DNA from: Prevotella sp. CAG:1185
GTDB taxonomy: Bacteria; Bacteroidota; Bacteroidia; Bacteroidales; Bacteroidaceae
Assembly: GCA_000436695.1 (NCBI GenBank)
Contig: HF992547.1
Span: 1-15,363 of the forward strand
Reading direction: 5' to 3'
Length of the DNA stretch: 15,363 nt
Positions within the stretch are counted from its first letter, which is position 1. Every line of letters begins with the position of its first letter. Shown here piece after piece: positions 6,864 to 14,544 of this stretch. Position numbers and translations under genes: made by a program. The notes under the pieces are model-generated. The model was not told the DNA's origin. It saw only the letters and a program-made list of their open reading frames with translations, and did not search any database.

Positions 6864-9164
6864 CTATTCGAACACCTCTTCAATACCTCCTGCGCTATAG
6901 TCGTCGAATTCAGAAACGCAGGGGTTGAAATCTTCAGGTATGTCAAACTTCTCATTAGGGTCGTATCCCAGTGAGCGGTCGGCAAACACTTTCTTCATGT
7001 AATATGCCCAGATAGGCAAAGCCATGTTGGCGCCCTGTCCCATCCTGGTAGAATCGAAATGTATGTCGCGGTCTTCACCGCCAACCCAGCATCCGCTTAC
7101 CAAAGACGGTGTGAAGCCCATAAACCATGCATCTGCATTGCGGTTGGTAGTACCTGTCTTGCCTCCCATGTCACATTCAATCTTATATTTATATCTCATT
7201 CGGCTTCCCGTTCCGCCATCCATAACGGCCTTAAGCATTTCGAGCATCTTATAAGCACTCTCTTCGCTTATAACCTCGTTCATGCGCGGCTGGAATGTGG
7301 CTATCACGTTGCCGTCGTTATCCTCTATCTTTGAGACAAACATCGGCGAACAGTGTATGCCGTGGTTGGCAAACGTGGTGTAAGCGCTCACCATCTCGCA
7401 TACAGACGCTTCATTAGGACCAAGACAAAGCACGATGGACGGATATACACCGTAAGTGTTTATGCCGAAATCGCGCAGTATGCGCAAAAAGTCCTGAGGA
7501 TTGATACGGCTCATAAGATAAGCTGAAATCCAGTTGTTCGACTGTGCCAATCCCCATTTCAGCGTCACCATCTGTCCGTATCTTGACCTGCTGCTGTTTC
7601 GAGGTGTCCAGTTACCGTAAGAGCGCTGAACGTTGGGTGCCACATCACATGGCGACATTCCGTTAGACATGCTCAAGGCATAGAGGAACGGCTTTATGGT
7701 AGAACCGACCTGACGGCGTCCTTGTGTTGCCATGTCGTAAGTAAAATGAGTAAAGTCTACACCGCCTACGTAAGCTTTCACGGCACCGTTGCGTGGGTCC
7801 ATGCTTACAAAGCCAGACCGCAGGAAAGACTTGATATAACGTATAGAGTCGAGCGGCGTCATAACCGTGTCAACATCACCATGATATGTAAATACAGACA
7901 TCTCAACCGGAGTTCTGAATGCTTTCTGTATTTCACTTTCTGTAGCTCCCTGCTCTTTCATTGCTCTGTATCTTTCGCTCTGACGTATAGAGCGGTTAAG
8001 TATGCTTCTTACCTCAGCCGCCGTAAGTGCGTTGGTAAACGGAGCATTAGGCTTAGTCCTGTTTTCCTTTGTGAATGCCGGCTGAAGATATTTTCCCACA
8101 TGCTGAAGAACTGCTTCTTCGGCATATCTCTGCATGCGTGAATCTATGGTGGTGAAAATCTTTAAGCCGTCTGTGTAGACATTATATGGTTCACCATTCT
8201 TCTTAAAGTTCTTGTTACACCAGCCGTAAAGCGGGTCGGTTTCCCAGGCAAGCGAGTCAATGGCAAACTGAACATGGTTCCACGAAGGATAATCTTCAAT
8301 CTTCGGTTTCTTTGCCATAATATACTGTCTTAGGAATTCGCGGAAGTAAGTGGCAATGCCGTCTTTATGATCAACACGATGGAAGTTGAGTGCCAATGGC
8401 TCGTCATGAGCCTTCTGGTATTCTTCGTTGGTAAGGTATCCGGCTTTAAGCATCTGACCCAACACGACATTGCGACGTTCGGTACATCTTTCAGGATATC
8501 TTACAGGATTAAAATAAGAAGGATTCTTGCACAAGCCGATAAGTGTGGCCGACTCCGTAAGAGTAAGATTCTTCGGGTCTTTGTCGAAATAGACATCCGC
8601 TGCAGTCTTTATGCCCACGGCGTTATGCAAAAAGTCGAAATAATTAAGATACATTGTTATTATTTCTTCTTTGGTGTAGAAACGTTCCAACTTGACGGCA
8701 ATAACCCACTCTATCGGTTTTTGCAGCAAGCGTTCGAGCGTGCTTTTTGCCGTAGATGAGTAAAGCTGCTTAGCCAGCTGCTGGGTTATGGTAGAACCTC
8801 CACCGGCACTTTTTTGTCCGAGTATTCCACGTTTTACAATGGCACGCGTCAACGCGATGAAGTCAATACCCGAATGATCATAAAAACGCTCGTCTTCAGT
8901 GGCGACAAGAGCCTTTACAAGATATGGCGAAATGCCGTTATAGTCGACATGAACACGGTTTTCACGGTTCATATTATAAGTGCCCAATATCTTACCGTCG
9001 ACAGAATATACCTGAGAAGCATACCTGCTTATAGGATTCTGCAAGTCCTCAAGATCTGGCATATAGCCAATCCATCCGAACCATATCGAGGTAAAAGCAA
9101 CCGCCAAAAATACTATAATCACGCAAAGCGCTCCCCAAAGGATACGCACAAATGTTTTTCTCAT
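6864..9164 (-). CDS. mrcA: Class A penicillin-binding protein (PBP1A-type transglycosylase/transpeptidase)
   Basis: This 766-residue bifunctional enzyme polymerises and cross-links peptidoglycan from lipid II at the inner membrane. One N-terminal membrane anchor spans about 8-30. The GT51 transglycosylase domain (about 50-230) has TEDERFYDHSGID with catalytic Glu90, and GGGSTITQQLAKQLY at 121-135. The transpeptidase domain (about 450-720) has the acylation motif STIK with Ser488 and Lys491, SNN at 542-544 and KTGT at 669-672. All key residues are present, so it should be active and beta-lactam sensitive. The C-terminus (about 740-766) is acidic. The length is usual for Bacteroidetes PBP1A. 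The symbol is given by family; the species may have several class A paralogs. It is divergent from pyrB and has its own - strand promoter. Confidence 0.95.
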   Translation of the reverse strand: MRKTFVRILWGALCVIIVFLAVAFTSIWFGWIGYMPDLEDLQNPISRYASQVYSVDGKILGTYNMNRENRVHVDYNGISPYLVKALVATEDERFYDHSGIDFIALTRAIVKRGILGQKSAGGGSTITQQLAKQLYSSTAKSTLERLLQKPIEWVIAVKLERFYTKEEIITMYLNYFDFLHNAVGIKTAADVYFDKDPKNLTLTESATLIGLCKNPSYFNPVRYPERCTERRNVVLGQMLKAGYLTNEEYQKAHDEPLALNFHRVDHKDGIATYFREFLRQYIMAKKPKIEDYPSWNHVQFAIDSLAWETDPLYGWCNKNFKKNGEPYNVYTDGLKIFTTIDSRMQRYAEEAVLQHVGKYLQPAFTKENRTKPNAPFTNALTAAEVRSILNRSIRQSERYRAMKEQGATESEIQKAFRTPVEMSVFTYHGDVDTVMTPLDSIRYIKSFLRSGFVSMDPRNGAVKAYVGGVDFTHFTYDMATQGRRQVGSTIKPFLYALSMSNGMSPCDVAPNVQRSYGNWTPRNSSRSRYGQMVTLKWGLAQSNNWISAYLMSRINPQDFLRILRDFGINTYGVYPSIVLCLGPNEASVCEMVSAYTTFANHGIHCSPMFVSKIEDNDGNVIATFQPRMNEVISEESAYKMLEMLKAVMDGGTGSRMRYKYKIECDMGGKTGTTNRNADAWFMGFTPSLVSGCWVGGEDRDIHFDSTRMGQGANMALPIWAYYMKKVFADRSLGYDPNEKFDIPEDFNPCVSEFDDYSAGGIEEVFE

Positions 9165-9192
9165 TACACTTTATTAAAAAACTAATTAGTTG

Positions 9193-9223
9193 CAAAAATA
9201 ATATTTTTCTTTTGAAATATCAA
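9193..9223 (-). promoter_or_regulatory. Promoter of the PBP1A gene
   Basis: Read on the - strand, TTG (9221-9223) is followed by a 20-bp spacer and TATTTTTG (9193-9200). This matches the Bacteroidetes primary sigma consensus TTG-N19-21-TAnnTTTG. Transcription would start about 20 nt before the ATG at 9164. The leader is A/T-rich without a Shine-Dalgarno sequence. Confidence 0.65.
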
Positions 9224-9244
9224 TCATAAATTAAAAATAATGCG

Positions 9245-9252
9245 TAACTTAG
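9245..9252 (+). promoter_or_regulatory. Candidate -7 box for pyrBI
   Basis: TAACTTAG matches TAnnTTTG at all but one position and lies 25 bp before the pyrB ATG. No TTG lies at the proper -33 distance (the nearest, TTTG at 9211-9214, is 30 bp away), so the call is weak. No pyrimidine attenuator hairpin was seen in this short leader. Confidence 0.3.
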
Positions 9253-9277
9253 CGGTCGAATTAGAAACACTACACTA

Positions 9278-10225
9278 ATGGGAAAACATAATTTTGTAAC
9301 TATTGCTGATTTGTCTAAAGAAAAAATTCTTTACATGATAAAGTTGGCACAAGAGTTTGAAAAACATCCTAACAGAGAAATTCTAAAAGGCAAGGTGGTA
9401 GCAACGCTTTTCTTTGAGCCGTCCACACGTACCCGCCTCAGTTTTGAAACAGCTGCAAACCGCCTGGGAGCCCGCGTTATTGGATTCAGCGACGCAAAAG
9501 TGACAAGTGCCACAAAAGGCGAGACACTTAAGGACACTATATTGATGGTGTCAAACTATGCGGACGTAATTGTAATGCGTCACTATATCGAAGGCGCAGC
9601 ACAATATGCCAGCGAGATAGCTCCTATTCCAATAATCAATGCCGGTGACGGTGCACACCAGCATCCGTCGCAGTGCATGCTTGACCTTTACTCAATATAC
9701 AAGACACAAGGTACACTTGAAAACCTTAATATTTGCCTTGTTGGAGACTTGAAATATGGAAGAACAGTCCATTCTCTTATAATGGCCATGAGACATTTCA
9801 ACCCGACATTCCATTTCATTGCGCCGAAAGAACTTGCAATGCCTAATGAATATAAGATATATTGCAAGGAGCACAACATAAAATATGTTGAGCATACTGC
9901 CTTTAATGAGAAAATAATCAATGAGGCAGACATATTGTATATGACACGTGTTCAGAAAGAAAGATTCTCTGACTTGATGGAATACGAGAAAGTAAAGAAT
10001 GTTTATATCCTCAAAAACGACATGTTGGCTAATGCACGTGAAAACATGAAGATATTGCATCCGCTGCCACGTGTGAACGAGATAGAATATGAAGTTGACT
10101 CTAATCCGCATGCATACTATATCCAGCAGGCTCAGAACGGACTTTATGCCCGCGAAGCCATTATCTGCGATGTGCTCGGAATGTCTATGGATGAGATAGT
10201 AAACGACCAGACTATCATTGAGTGA
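9278..10225 (+). CDS. pyrB: Aspartate carbamoyltransferase catalytic subunit
   Basis: This 315-residue subunit joins carbamoyl phosphate and aspartate to give carbamoyl-aspartate, the committed step of pyrimidine synthesis, in the cytoplasm. The carbamoyl-phosphate loop STRTR is at 49-53. The loop borrowed from the neighbouring subunit (TSATKGET, with Lys80) is at 76-83. HQHPSQ is at 127-132 and HPLPR at 261-265. Length and motifs match active class B-type catalytic chains. pyrI follows 34 bp downstream, so the holoenzyme is probably the catalytic/regulatory dodecamer. The gene is divergent from the PBP gene across a 113-bp gap. Confidence 0.98.
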   Translation: MGKHNFVTIADLSKEKILYMIKLAQEFEKHPNREILKGKVVATLFFEPSTRTRLSFETAANRLGARVIGFSDAKVTSATKGETLKDTILMVSNYADVIVMRHYIEGAAQYASEIAPIPIINAGDGAHQHPSQCMLDLYSIYKTQGTLENLNICLVGDLKYGRTVHSLIMAMRHFNPTFHFIAPKELAMPNEYKIYCKEHNIKYVEHTAFNEKIINEADILYMTRVQKERFSDLMEYEKVKNVYILKNDMLANARENMKILHPLPRVNEIEYEVDSNPHAYYIQQAQNGLYAREAIICDVLGMSMDEIVNDQTIIE

Positions 10226-10259
10226 TAATTTAATAAACCTTGCAAGACAATTTACAACA

Positions 10260-10715
10260 ATGAGCAAAAAAGAAAGATTAGTTGCCGCTATTGAAAACGG
10301 TACTGTCATTGACCATATACCTTCAGAAAAGACATACGAAGTTGCAAACATTCTTGGACTTCAGAATCTTAAGACGGTTGTAACAATAGGATATAACTAT
10401 TTGTCAAAGAAAATAGGACATAAAGGAATCATTAAAGTTGAAGATAAATTCTTCACAGACGAAGAAATATCACGACTCTCGGTCGTTGCCCCAAATGTAG
10501 TGCTTAACATTATCCGCAACTATGAAGTTGTAGAGAAAAAGACCGTTGAGACTCCTGATGAAATAAAGGGAATAATAAGATGTAACAATCCTAAATGTAT
10601 CACTAATAATGAGCCAATGAAGACCGTATTCAATGTCATTGACAAAGAAAACGGAATAATAAAATGCCACTATTGTGATAAGGAACAAGATATAAATAAG
10701 GTAAAACTCGTATGA
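10260..10715 (+). CDS. pyrI: Aspartate carbamoyltransferase regulatory subunit
   Basis: This 151-residue chain binds nucleotide effectors and couples them to PyrB in the ATCase complex. The ATG at 10260 gives MSKKERLVAAIENGTVIDHI, the usual PyrI start. An in-frame TTG at 10218 would overlap pyrB and is less likely. The N-terminal effector domain (about 1-98) is followed by the zinc domain, with Cys108 and Cys113 (CNNPKC) and Cys136 and Cys139 (CHYC). This is the same four-cysteine arrangement as in E. coli PyrI. No terminator separates it from pyrB, so the two are an operon. A new promoter for glyA begins just after it. Confidence 0.97.
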   Translation: MSKKERLVAAIENGTVIDHIPSEKTYEVANILGLQNLKTVVTIGYNYLSKKIGHKGIIKVEDKFFTDEEISRLSVVAPNVVLNIIRNYEVVEKKTVETPDEIKGIIRCNNPKCITNNEPMKTVFNVIDKENGIIKCHYCDKEQDINKVKLV

Positions 10716-10732
10716 GTTTTGGAAGAAATATC

Positions 10733-10763
10733 TTGCATGCATCAATAATAATATCTATATTTG
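10733..10763 (+). promoter_or_regulatory. Promoter of glyA
   Basis: TTG (10733-10735), a 20-bp spacer and TATATTTG (10756-10763) match the Bacteroidetes consensus. The predicted start near 10770 gives a leader of about 40 nt. No terminator lies between pyrI and this promoter, so read-through from pyrBI may also feed glyA. Confidence 0.65.
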
Positions 10764-10809
10764 CATAATATAATAACCAAAGCACAACATTCATATAAAA
10801 AGCTAACGT

Positions 10810-12090
10810 ATGGAAAGAGATCAAGTAATTTTCGACCTCATCGAAAAAGAACACCAAAGACAGTTGAAGGGAATGGAACTCATTGCCTCAGAAAACTTTG
10901 TAAGTGACGAAGTTATGCAAGCTATGGGCTCATACCTGACAAACAAGTATGCCGAAGGACTACCGGGCAAACGTTATTATGGCGGTTGCGGTGTGGTAGA
11001 CGAAGTTGAGACATTGGCTATCGAGCGTGTAAAGAAACTGTTTGGAGCTGAATTTGCCAACGTGCAGCCTCACTCTGGTGCACAGGCCAATGCAGCTGTT
11101 ATGCTTGCAGTATTGAATCCGGGTGACACTTTCCTCGGACTTAACCTCGCTCACGGTGGACATCTGTCTCATGGCTCAAGCGTTAACACATCAGGTATTC
11201 TCTATAAGGCTATAGGATATAACCTTAATAAGGAAACAGGACGTGTTGACTATGATGAGATGGAAAAACTTGCCATAGAGCATAAACCAAAGCTGATTAT
11301 CGGTGGAGGTTCTGCATATAGCCGTGAATGGGACTACAAACGCATGCGTGAAATTGCCGATAAAGTAGGTGCGTTACTGATGATAGATATGGCACATCCG
11401 GCAGGTCTTATCGCAGCCGGTCTGCTTGATAATCCTGTTAAATATGCTCATATCGTTACTTCTACAACACACAAGACTCTCCGTGGTCCTCGTGGTGGAA
11501 TTATTTTGATGGGTAAGGATTTTGAAAACCCATGGGGAAAGAAAACTCCAAAGGGTCAGATAAAGATGATGAGCCAGCTGCTCAATAGTGCTGTGTTCCC
11601 TGGAATACAAGGTGGTCCGTTGGAGCATGTAATTGCAGCAAAGGCTGTTGCATTTAACGAGGCTCTGCAGCCTGAATTCAAGGAGTGGGCAAAGCAAGTT
11701 AAAAAGAATGCGGCTGTATTGGCAGACGAGCTTATGAAACGTGGTTTCACTATTGTGAGTGGCGGAACTGACAATCACTCTATGCTTGTTGACTTGCGTT
11801 CTAAATACCCGGATCTTACAGGAAAGGTTGCTGAGAATGCACTTGTTTCTGCAGATATAACAGTAAACAAGAATATGGTTCCTTACGATACGCGCAGTGC
11901 ATTCCAGACATCAGGAATACGTCTCGGAACTCCTGCAATTACAACACGTGGCGCAAAAGAAGACCTTATGGTTCTTATCGCAGACTTGATTGAGGAGGTT
12001 CTTAACGCTCCTGAAGATGAAAATGTTATAGCATCTGTACGTGCAAGGGTAAATGAGACTATGTCTAAATATCCCCTCTTTGCGTATTAA
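10810..12090 (+). CDS. glyA: Serine hydroxymethyltransferase
   Basis: This 426-residue PLP enzyme converts serine and tetrahydrofolate to glycine and 5,10-methylene-tetrahydrofolate in the cytoplasm, the main source of one-carbon units. Visible motifs are ELIASENF (23-30), YAEGLPGKRYYGGC (47-60), the PLP-contacting DMAH (Asp193, His196) and VTSTTHKTLRGPRGG with the Schiff-base Lys222. GIRLGTPAITTRG lies near the C-terminus. Length and motifs are typical, with no sign of damage. It stands alone between its own promoter and a strong terminator. Its product supplies thymidylate and purine synthesis, a loose metabolic link to the pyrBI genes just upstream. Confidence 0.98.
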   Translation: MERDQVIFDLIEKEHQRQLKGMELIASENFVSDEVMQAMGSYLTNKYAEGLPGKRYYGGCGVVDEVETLAIERVKKLFGAEFANVQPHSGAQANAAVMLAVLNPGDTFLGLNLAHGGHLSHGSSVNTSGILYKAIGYNLNKETGRVDYDEMEKLAIEHKPKLIIGGGSAYSREWDYKRMREIADKVGALLMIDMAHPAGLIAAGLLDNPVKYAHIVTSTTHKTLRGPRGGIILMGKDFENPWGKKTPKGQIKMMSQLLNSAVFPGIQGGPLEHVIAAKAVAFNEALQPEFKEWAKQVKKNAAVLADELMKRGFTIVSGGTDNHSMLVDLRSKYPDLTGKVAENALVSADITVNKNMVPYDTRSAFQTSGIRLGTPAITTRGAKEDLMVLIADLIEEVLNAPEDENVIASVRARVNETMSKYPLFAY

Positions 12091-12113
12091 CAGATAATTA
12101 GTAAGCAAAATAT

Positions 12114-12157
12114 AAGATGGCATGACCAAGGTAAATATTGGTTCATGCCATCTTTTT
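12114..12157 (+). terminator. Intrinsic terminator of glyA
   Basis: AAGATGGCATGACCAA (12114-12129) pairs with TTGGTTCATGCCATCTT (12138-12154) over 16 base pairs with a single bulged T, around an 8-nt loop. A run of T (12153-12157) follows. It begins 24 bp after the glyA stop. Confidence 0.9.
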
Positions 12158-12204
12158 GTAAAAACATCATATAATTTGCCTGAAAAATCTAATGCAAAAG
12201 CTGA

Positions 12205-12225
12205 TATGTGATTATTTATCACATA
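12205..12225. promoter_or_regulatory. Perfect dyad TATGTGAT-N5-ATCACATA, CRP/FNR-like
   Basis: Two perfect 8-bp inverted arms (12205-12212 and 12218-12225) flank five bases. The TGTGA...TCACA halves look like CRP/FNR-family sites but are 7 bp apart instead of the usual 6. The dyad lies about 70 bp before the rplU -33 element. It may be an operator or a chance AT-rich palindrome. Confidence 0.35.
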
Positions 12226-12293
12226 AATGTAAACTACATAAAAATATTTTAAAAATTTTTATTGTTATATTAAGGCCAACAAACACAAAAAAA

Positions 12294-12325
12294 TTTGGAA
12301 GTTTGGATTATTTGTTATAATTTTG
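12294..12325 (+). promoter_or_regulatory. Promoter of rplU-rpmA
   Basis: TTTG (12294-12297), a 20-bp spacer and TAATTTTG (12318-12325) form a full Bacteroidetes-type promoter. Transcription would start near 12330, leaving a leader of about 75 nt before rplU. Confidence 0.75.
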
Positions 12326-12359
12326 CAGCCGATTTAGTCCGCAAAGGCTCAAACAAGTT

Positions 12360-12404
12360 ATGGCACAACGTCATACGCCTTACGGAAAAAACCGTTTAAC
12401 ATAA
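12360..12404 (+). CDS. Possible upstream ORF / leader peptide of rplU
   Basis: ATG at 12360 opens 14 codons, MAQRHTPYGKNRLT, ending at TAA 12402-12404, only four bases before the rplU ATG. Four of the 14 residues are basic. A short stem, ACGG-A6-CCGT (12382-12395), lies inside it. The position suits translational coupling or leader-peptide control of the ribosomal genes. A frame this short can also occur by chance, and no known leader family was recognised. Confidence 0.3.
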   Translation: MAQRHTPYGKNRLT

Positions 12405-12408
12405 AAAA

Positions 12409-12726
12409 ATGTACGCAATTGTAGAAATTAACGGTCAGCAGTTCAAGGCTGAACAGGGCAAGAAACTGTTCGTACACCACATGAAAGATGTAAAAGAAGG
12501 CCAGGCTGTTGAATTCGACAAGGTACTGCTTGTCGACAATGAAGGTTCAGTACAGGTAGGTGCACCAACCGTAGACGGTGCAAAAGTAGTATGTGAAGTT
12601 GTAAACCCTCTTGTTAAAGGTGACAAAGTCATTGTTTTCAAGATGAAGCGCAGAAAAGATTACCGTAAAAAGAACGGTCATCGTGCTCAATTCACTGAGG
12701 TACAAATCAAAGAAGTAATCGCTTAA
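12409..12726 (+). CDS. rplU: 50S ribosomal protein L21
   Basis: This 105-residue protein (bL21) binds 23S rRNA in the large subunit. The opening MYAIVEINGQQFKAEQGKKL and the C-terminal basic block KMKRRKDYRKKNGHRAQFTEV are diagnostic. Length is normal (about 103). It is first in an operon with rpmA, whose start lies 18 bp after the rplU stop. The stretch before its ATG is A-rich without a Shine-Dalgarno sequence, as usual for the phylum. A promoter and a leader with a possible upstream ORF precede it. Confidence 0.98.
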   Translation: MYAIVEINGQQFKAEQGKKLFVHHMKDVKEGQAVEFDKVLLVDNEGSVQVGAPTVDGAKVVCEVVNPLVKGDKVIVFKMKRRKDYRKKNGHRAQFTEVQIKEVIA

Positions 12727-12730
12727 ATTT

Positions 12731-12736
12731 AGGAGG
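12731..12736 (+). promoter_or_regulatory. Strong Shine-Dalgarno sequence of rpmA
   Basis: AGGAGG lies eight bases before the rpmA ATG, a perfect anti-SD match at ideal spacing. The other starts in this window have A-rich leaders or at best a weak match. Bacteroidetes ribosomes are known to mask their anti-SD, so this exception is notable. Confidence 0.85.
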
Positions 12737-12744
12737 AACAAGAA

Positions 12745-13008
12745 ATGGCACATAAGAAAGGTGTAGGTAGTTCTAAGAACGGACGTGAGTCAGCTTCTCA
12801 AAGATTAGGCGTTAAGATTTGGGGTGGACAGAAAGTAATCGCCGGTAACATCATCGTTCGCCAGCGTGGTACAAAACACAACCCTGGTAAAAACGTAGGT
12901 ATTGGTAAAGATGATACTCTTTACGCTTTGGTTGACGGTGTGGTTAACTTCCACAAGGGTCGCAAAGACAAGAGCGTTGTATCTGTAATACCTGAAGCAG
13001 AAGCTTAA
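12745..13008 (+). CDS. rpmA: 50S ribosomal protein L27
   Basis: This 87-residue protein (bL27) has a flexible N-terminus that reaches the peptidyl-transferase centre. The start MAHKKGVGSSKNGRESASQR is typical and lacks the cleaved N-terminal extension found in Firmicutes. GTKHNPGKNVGIGKDDTLYA (about 43-62) is the conserved core. It is cotranscribed with rplU. It is preceded by a perfect AGGAGG and followed after about 40 bp by a strong terminator, so the transcript should hold just these two genes. Confidence 0.98.
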   Translation: MAHKKGVGSSKNGRESASQRLGVKIWGGQKVIAGNIIVRQRGTKHNPGKNVGIGKDDTLYALVDGVVNFHKGRKDKSVVSVIPEAEA

Positions 13009-13047
13009 ACAAAGAATTTTTAATTATTTATTCCAAACAAACACAAG

Positions 13048-13080
13048 AATCCCATTTCTCACACGAGAATTGGGATTTTT
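13048..13080 (+). terminator. Intrinsic terminator of rplU-rpmA
   Basis: AATCCCATTTCTC (13048-13060) pairs with GAGAATTGGGATT (13065-13077), with one mismatch in 13 bp and a 4-nt ACAC loop. A T-run follows (13076-13080). Confidence 0.9.
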
Positions 13081-13115
13081 GCCGTTTTTAATAGCTACAA
13101 AAGAATATTTTTTTG

Positions 13116-13123
13116 TAAATTTG
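13116..13123 (+). promoter_or_regulatory. -7 box of the serS promoter
   Basis: TAAATTTG matches TAnnTTTG and lies 27 bp before the serS ATG, just after the rpmA terminator. No TTG is found at 19-21 bp upstream, so the -33 element is poor or absent. No T-box-like leader is present. Confidence 0.5.
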
Positions 13124-13150
13124 CATCAGTTATCATAAAAAATAAATTGT

Positions 13151-14440
13151 ATGCTTACACTAAAACTCATCAGTGAAGAAACTGAACGTGTAATTAAGGG
13201 GCTTGAGAAAAAGCACTTTAATGGTGCTAAAGAAGCCATTGACAATGTATTGGCACTGGATAAAACCAGACGCGAGACTCAGCAGAAACTTGACAAGAAC
13301 CTGCAAGAAAGCAAGCTGTTGTCAGCACAGATAGGTTCTCTCATGAAGGAAAAGAAAACAGACGAGGCCAATGCAATAAAAGAAAATGTATCCAAACTCA
13401 AGGAAAGTGCCAAGAATCTGGAGCATCAATTAGATAAGACACAAAAAGAACTTACAGAACTGCTCTGCACAATTCCAAATATCCCTAACGATGATGTACC
13501 TGAAGGTAAAGATGCATCAGATAATGTCGTTGTGAAAGAAGGCGGACATATACCTGATTTACCGGCAGATGCATTGTGCCACTGGGATTTGTGCAAGAAA
13601 TTTAATCTGATAAATTTCGACTTAGGTGTAAAAATTACTGGTGCAGGATTTCCTGTATACATCGGTAAGATGGCAAGATTCCAAAGAGCACTCGAAGCTT
13701 TCTTCCTTGAAGAGGCACGTAAAAGTGGATATCTCGAAATTCAACCTCCATATGTAGTGAATGAAGCTTCAGGATATGGAACAGGACAGCTGCCTGATAA
13801 AGAGGGACAGATGTATCACTGCAATGTTGACAACCTATATCTTATTCCTACAGCCGAGGTTCCTGTAACAAATATTTTCCGTGACGTAATACTTGATGAG
13901 AAGGATCTTCCAATTAAACGTTGCGCATATTCTGCTTGTTTCAGACGCGAGGCAGGATCATATGGTAAAGATGTTCGTGGACTGAACAGGCTTCATCAGT
14001 TTGACAAAGTTGAAATAGTACGTATCGATAAGCCGGAACATTCTTATGAATCACTTAATGAGATGCTCGCACATGTTGAAGGACTATGTCAGAAGTTGGA
14101 ACTGCCATATCACATTTTACGCCTCTGTGGTGGTGATATGAGTTTTACGTCCGCTATTTGTTACGATTTTGAAGTATTCAGCGCAGCACAGAAAAAGTGG
14201 CTTGAAGTTTCATCTGTAAGTAACTTTGAAAGCTATCAGGCAAATCGCTTGAAATGCCGCTATCGTAATTCAGAGACAAAGAAGACAGAGCTTTGTCATA
14301 CATTAAATGGTTCAGCTCTTGCGTTGCCACGTATCGTTGCCACAATACTTGAGAATAATCAGACACCTGAAGGAATAAAAGTACCTAAAGTACTTGTTCC
14401 ATATTGTGGATTTGAGATGCTTGACGATAAGAACTTCTAA
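13151..14440 (+). CDS. serS: Serine--tRNA ligase
   Basis: This 429-residue class II aminoacyl-tRNA synthetase charges tRNA-Ser (and tRNA-Sec where present) in the cytoplasm. Residues about 28-105 form the long antiparallel coiled-coil arm that grips the tRNA extra arm. The catalytic core has the serine-binding PTAEVP (233-238), motif 2 FRREAGSYGKDVRGLNRLHQF (264-284) and motif 3 LNGSALALPRIVATILEN (385-402). It is full length and intact. It is transcribed on its own after the rpmA terminator and followed by a perfect hairpin. Confidence 0.98.
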   Translation: MLTLKLISEETERVIKGLEKKHFNGAKEAIDNVLALDKTRRETQQKLDKNLQESKLLSAQIGSLMKEKKTDEANAIKENVSKLKESAKNLEHQLDKTQKELTELLCTIPNIPNDDVPEGKDASDNVVVKEGGHIPDLPADALCHWDLCKKFNLINFDLGVKITGAGFPVYIGKMARFQRALEAFFLEEARKSGYLEIQPPYVVNEASGYGTGQLPDKEGQMYHCNVDNLYLIPTAEVPVTNIFRDVILDEKDLPIKRCAYSACFRREAGSYGKDVRGLNRLHQFDKVEIVRIDKPEHSYESLNEMLAHVEGLCQKLELPYHILRLCGGDMSFTSAICYDFEVFSAAQKKWLEVSSVSNFESYQANRLKCRYRNSETKKTELCHTLNGSALALPRIVATILENNQTPEGIKVPKVLVPYCGFEMLDDKNF

Positions 14441-14460
14441 AAAGGGCTTATTGCAGACTT

Positions 14461-14503
14461 TAAATTTATGGTTTATGGTTTGCTGCCATAAACCATAAAT
14501 TTA
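14461..14503 (+). terminator. Perfect 18-bp hairpin downstream of serS
   Basis: TAAATTTATGGTTTATGG (14461-14478) is perfectly complementary to CCATAAACCATAAATTTA (14486-14503) with a 7-nt loop (TTTGCTG). It starts 20 bp after the serS stop. No T-tract follows directly (TATTAATACC comes first), so it could be a weak terminator, a 3'-end stabiliser or an inverted repeat with another role. Confidence 0.6.
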
Positions 14504-14544
14504 TATTAATACCTTAATTTTTTAACTTCTACACCTTAAACAAA

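Larger units (their letters stand above)
12091..12408 (+). other. Intergenic region between glyA and rplU
   Basis: This 318-bp gap holds, in order: the glyA terminator (12114-12157), a dyad TATGTGAT-N5-ATCACATA (12205-12225), a very AT-rich tract (about 12230-12300), the rplU promoter (12294-12325) and a leader of about 75 nt. The leader contains a 14-codon frame and a short ACGG-A6-CCGT stem (12382-12395). No larger gene is seen. Confidence 0.7.

Noticed and set aside
7722..8141. A 139-codon + strand open frame inside the PBP1A gene
   Set aside because: It is antisense to the well-supported transpeptidase region and has no recognisable domain.
9692..10351. A 219-codon open frame on the - strand opposite pyrB-pyrI
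   Set aside because: It lies antisense to two certain genes, spans their junction, and its translation has no recognisable domain; a codon-bias shadow.
12327..12349. Bulged hairpin AGCC-ga-TTT...AAAGGCT near the rplU start of transcription
   Set aside because: It straddles the predicted transcription start, so it would probably not be complete in the RNA.
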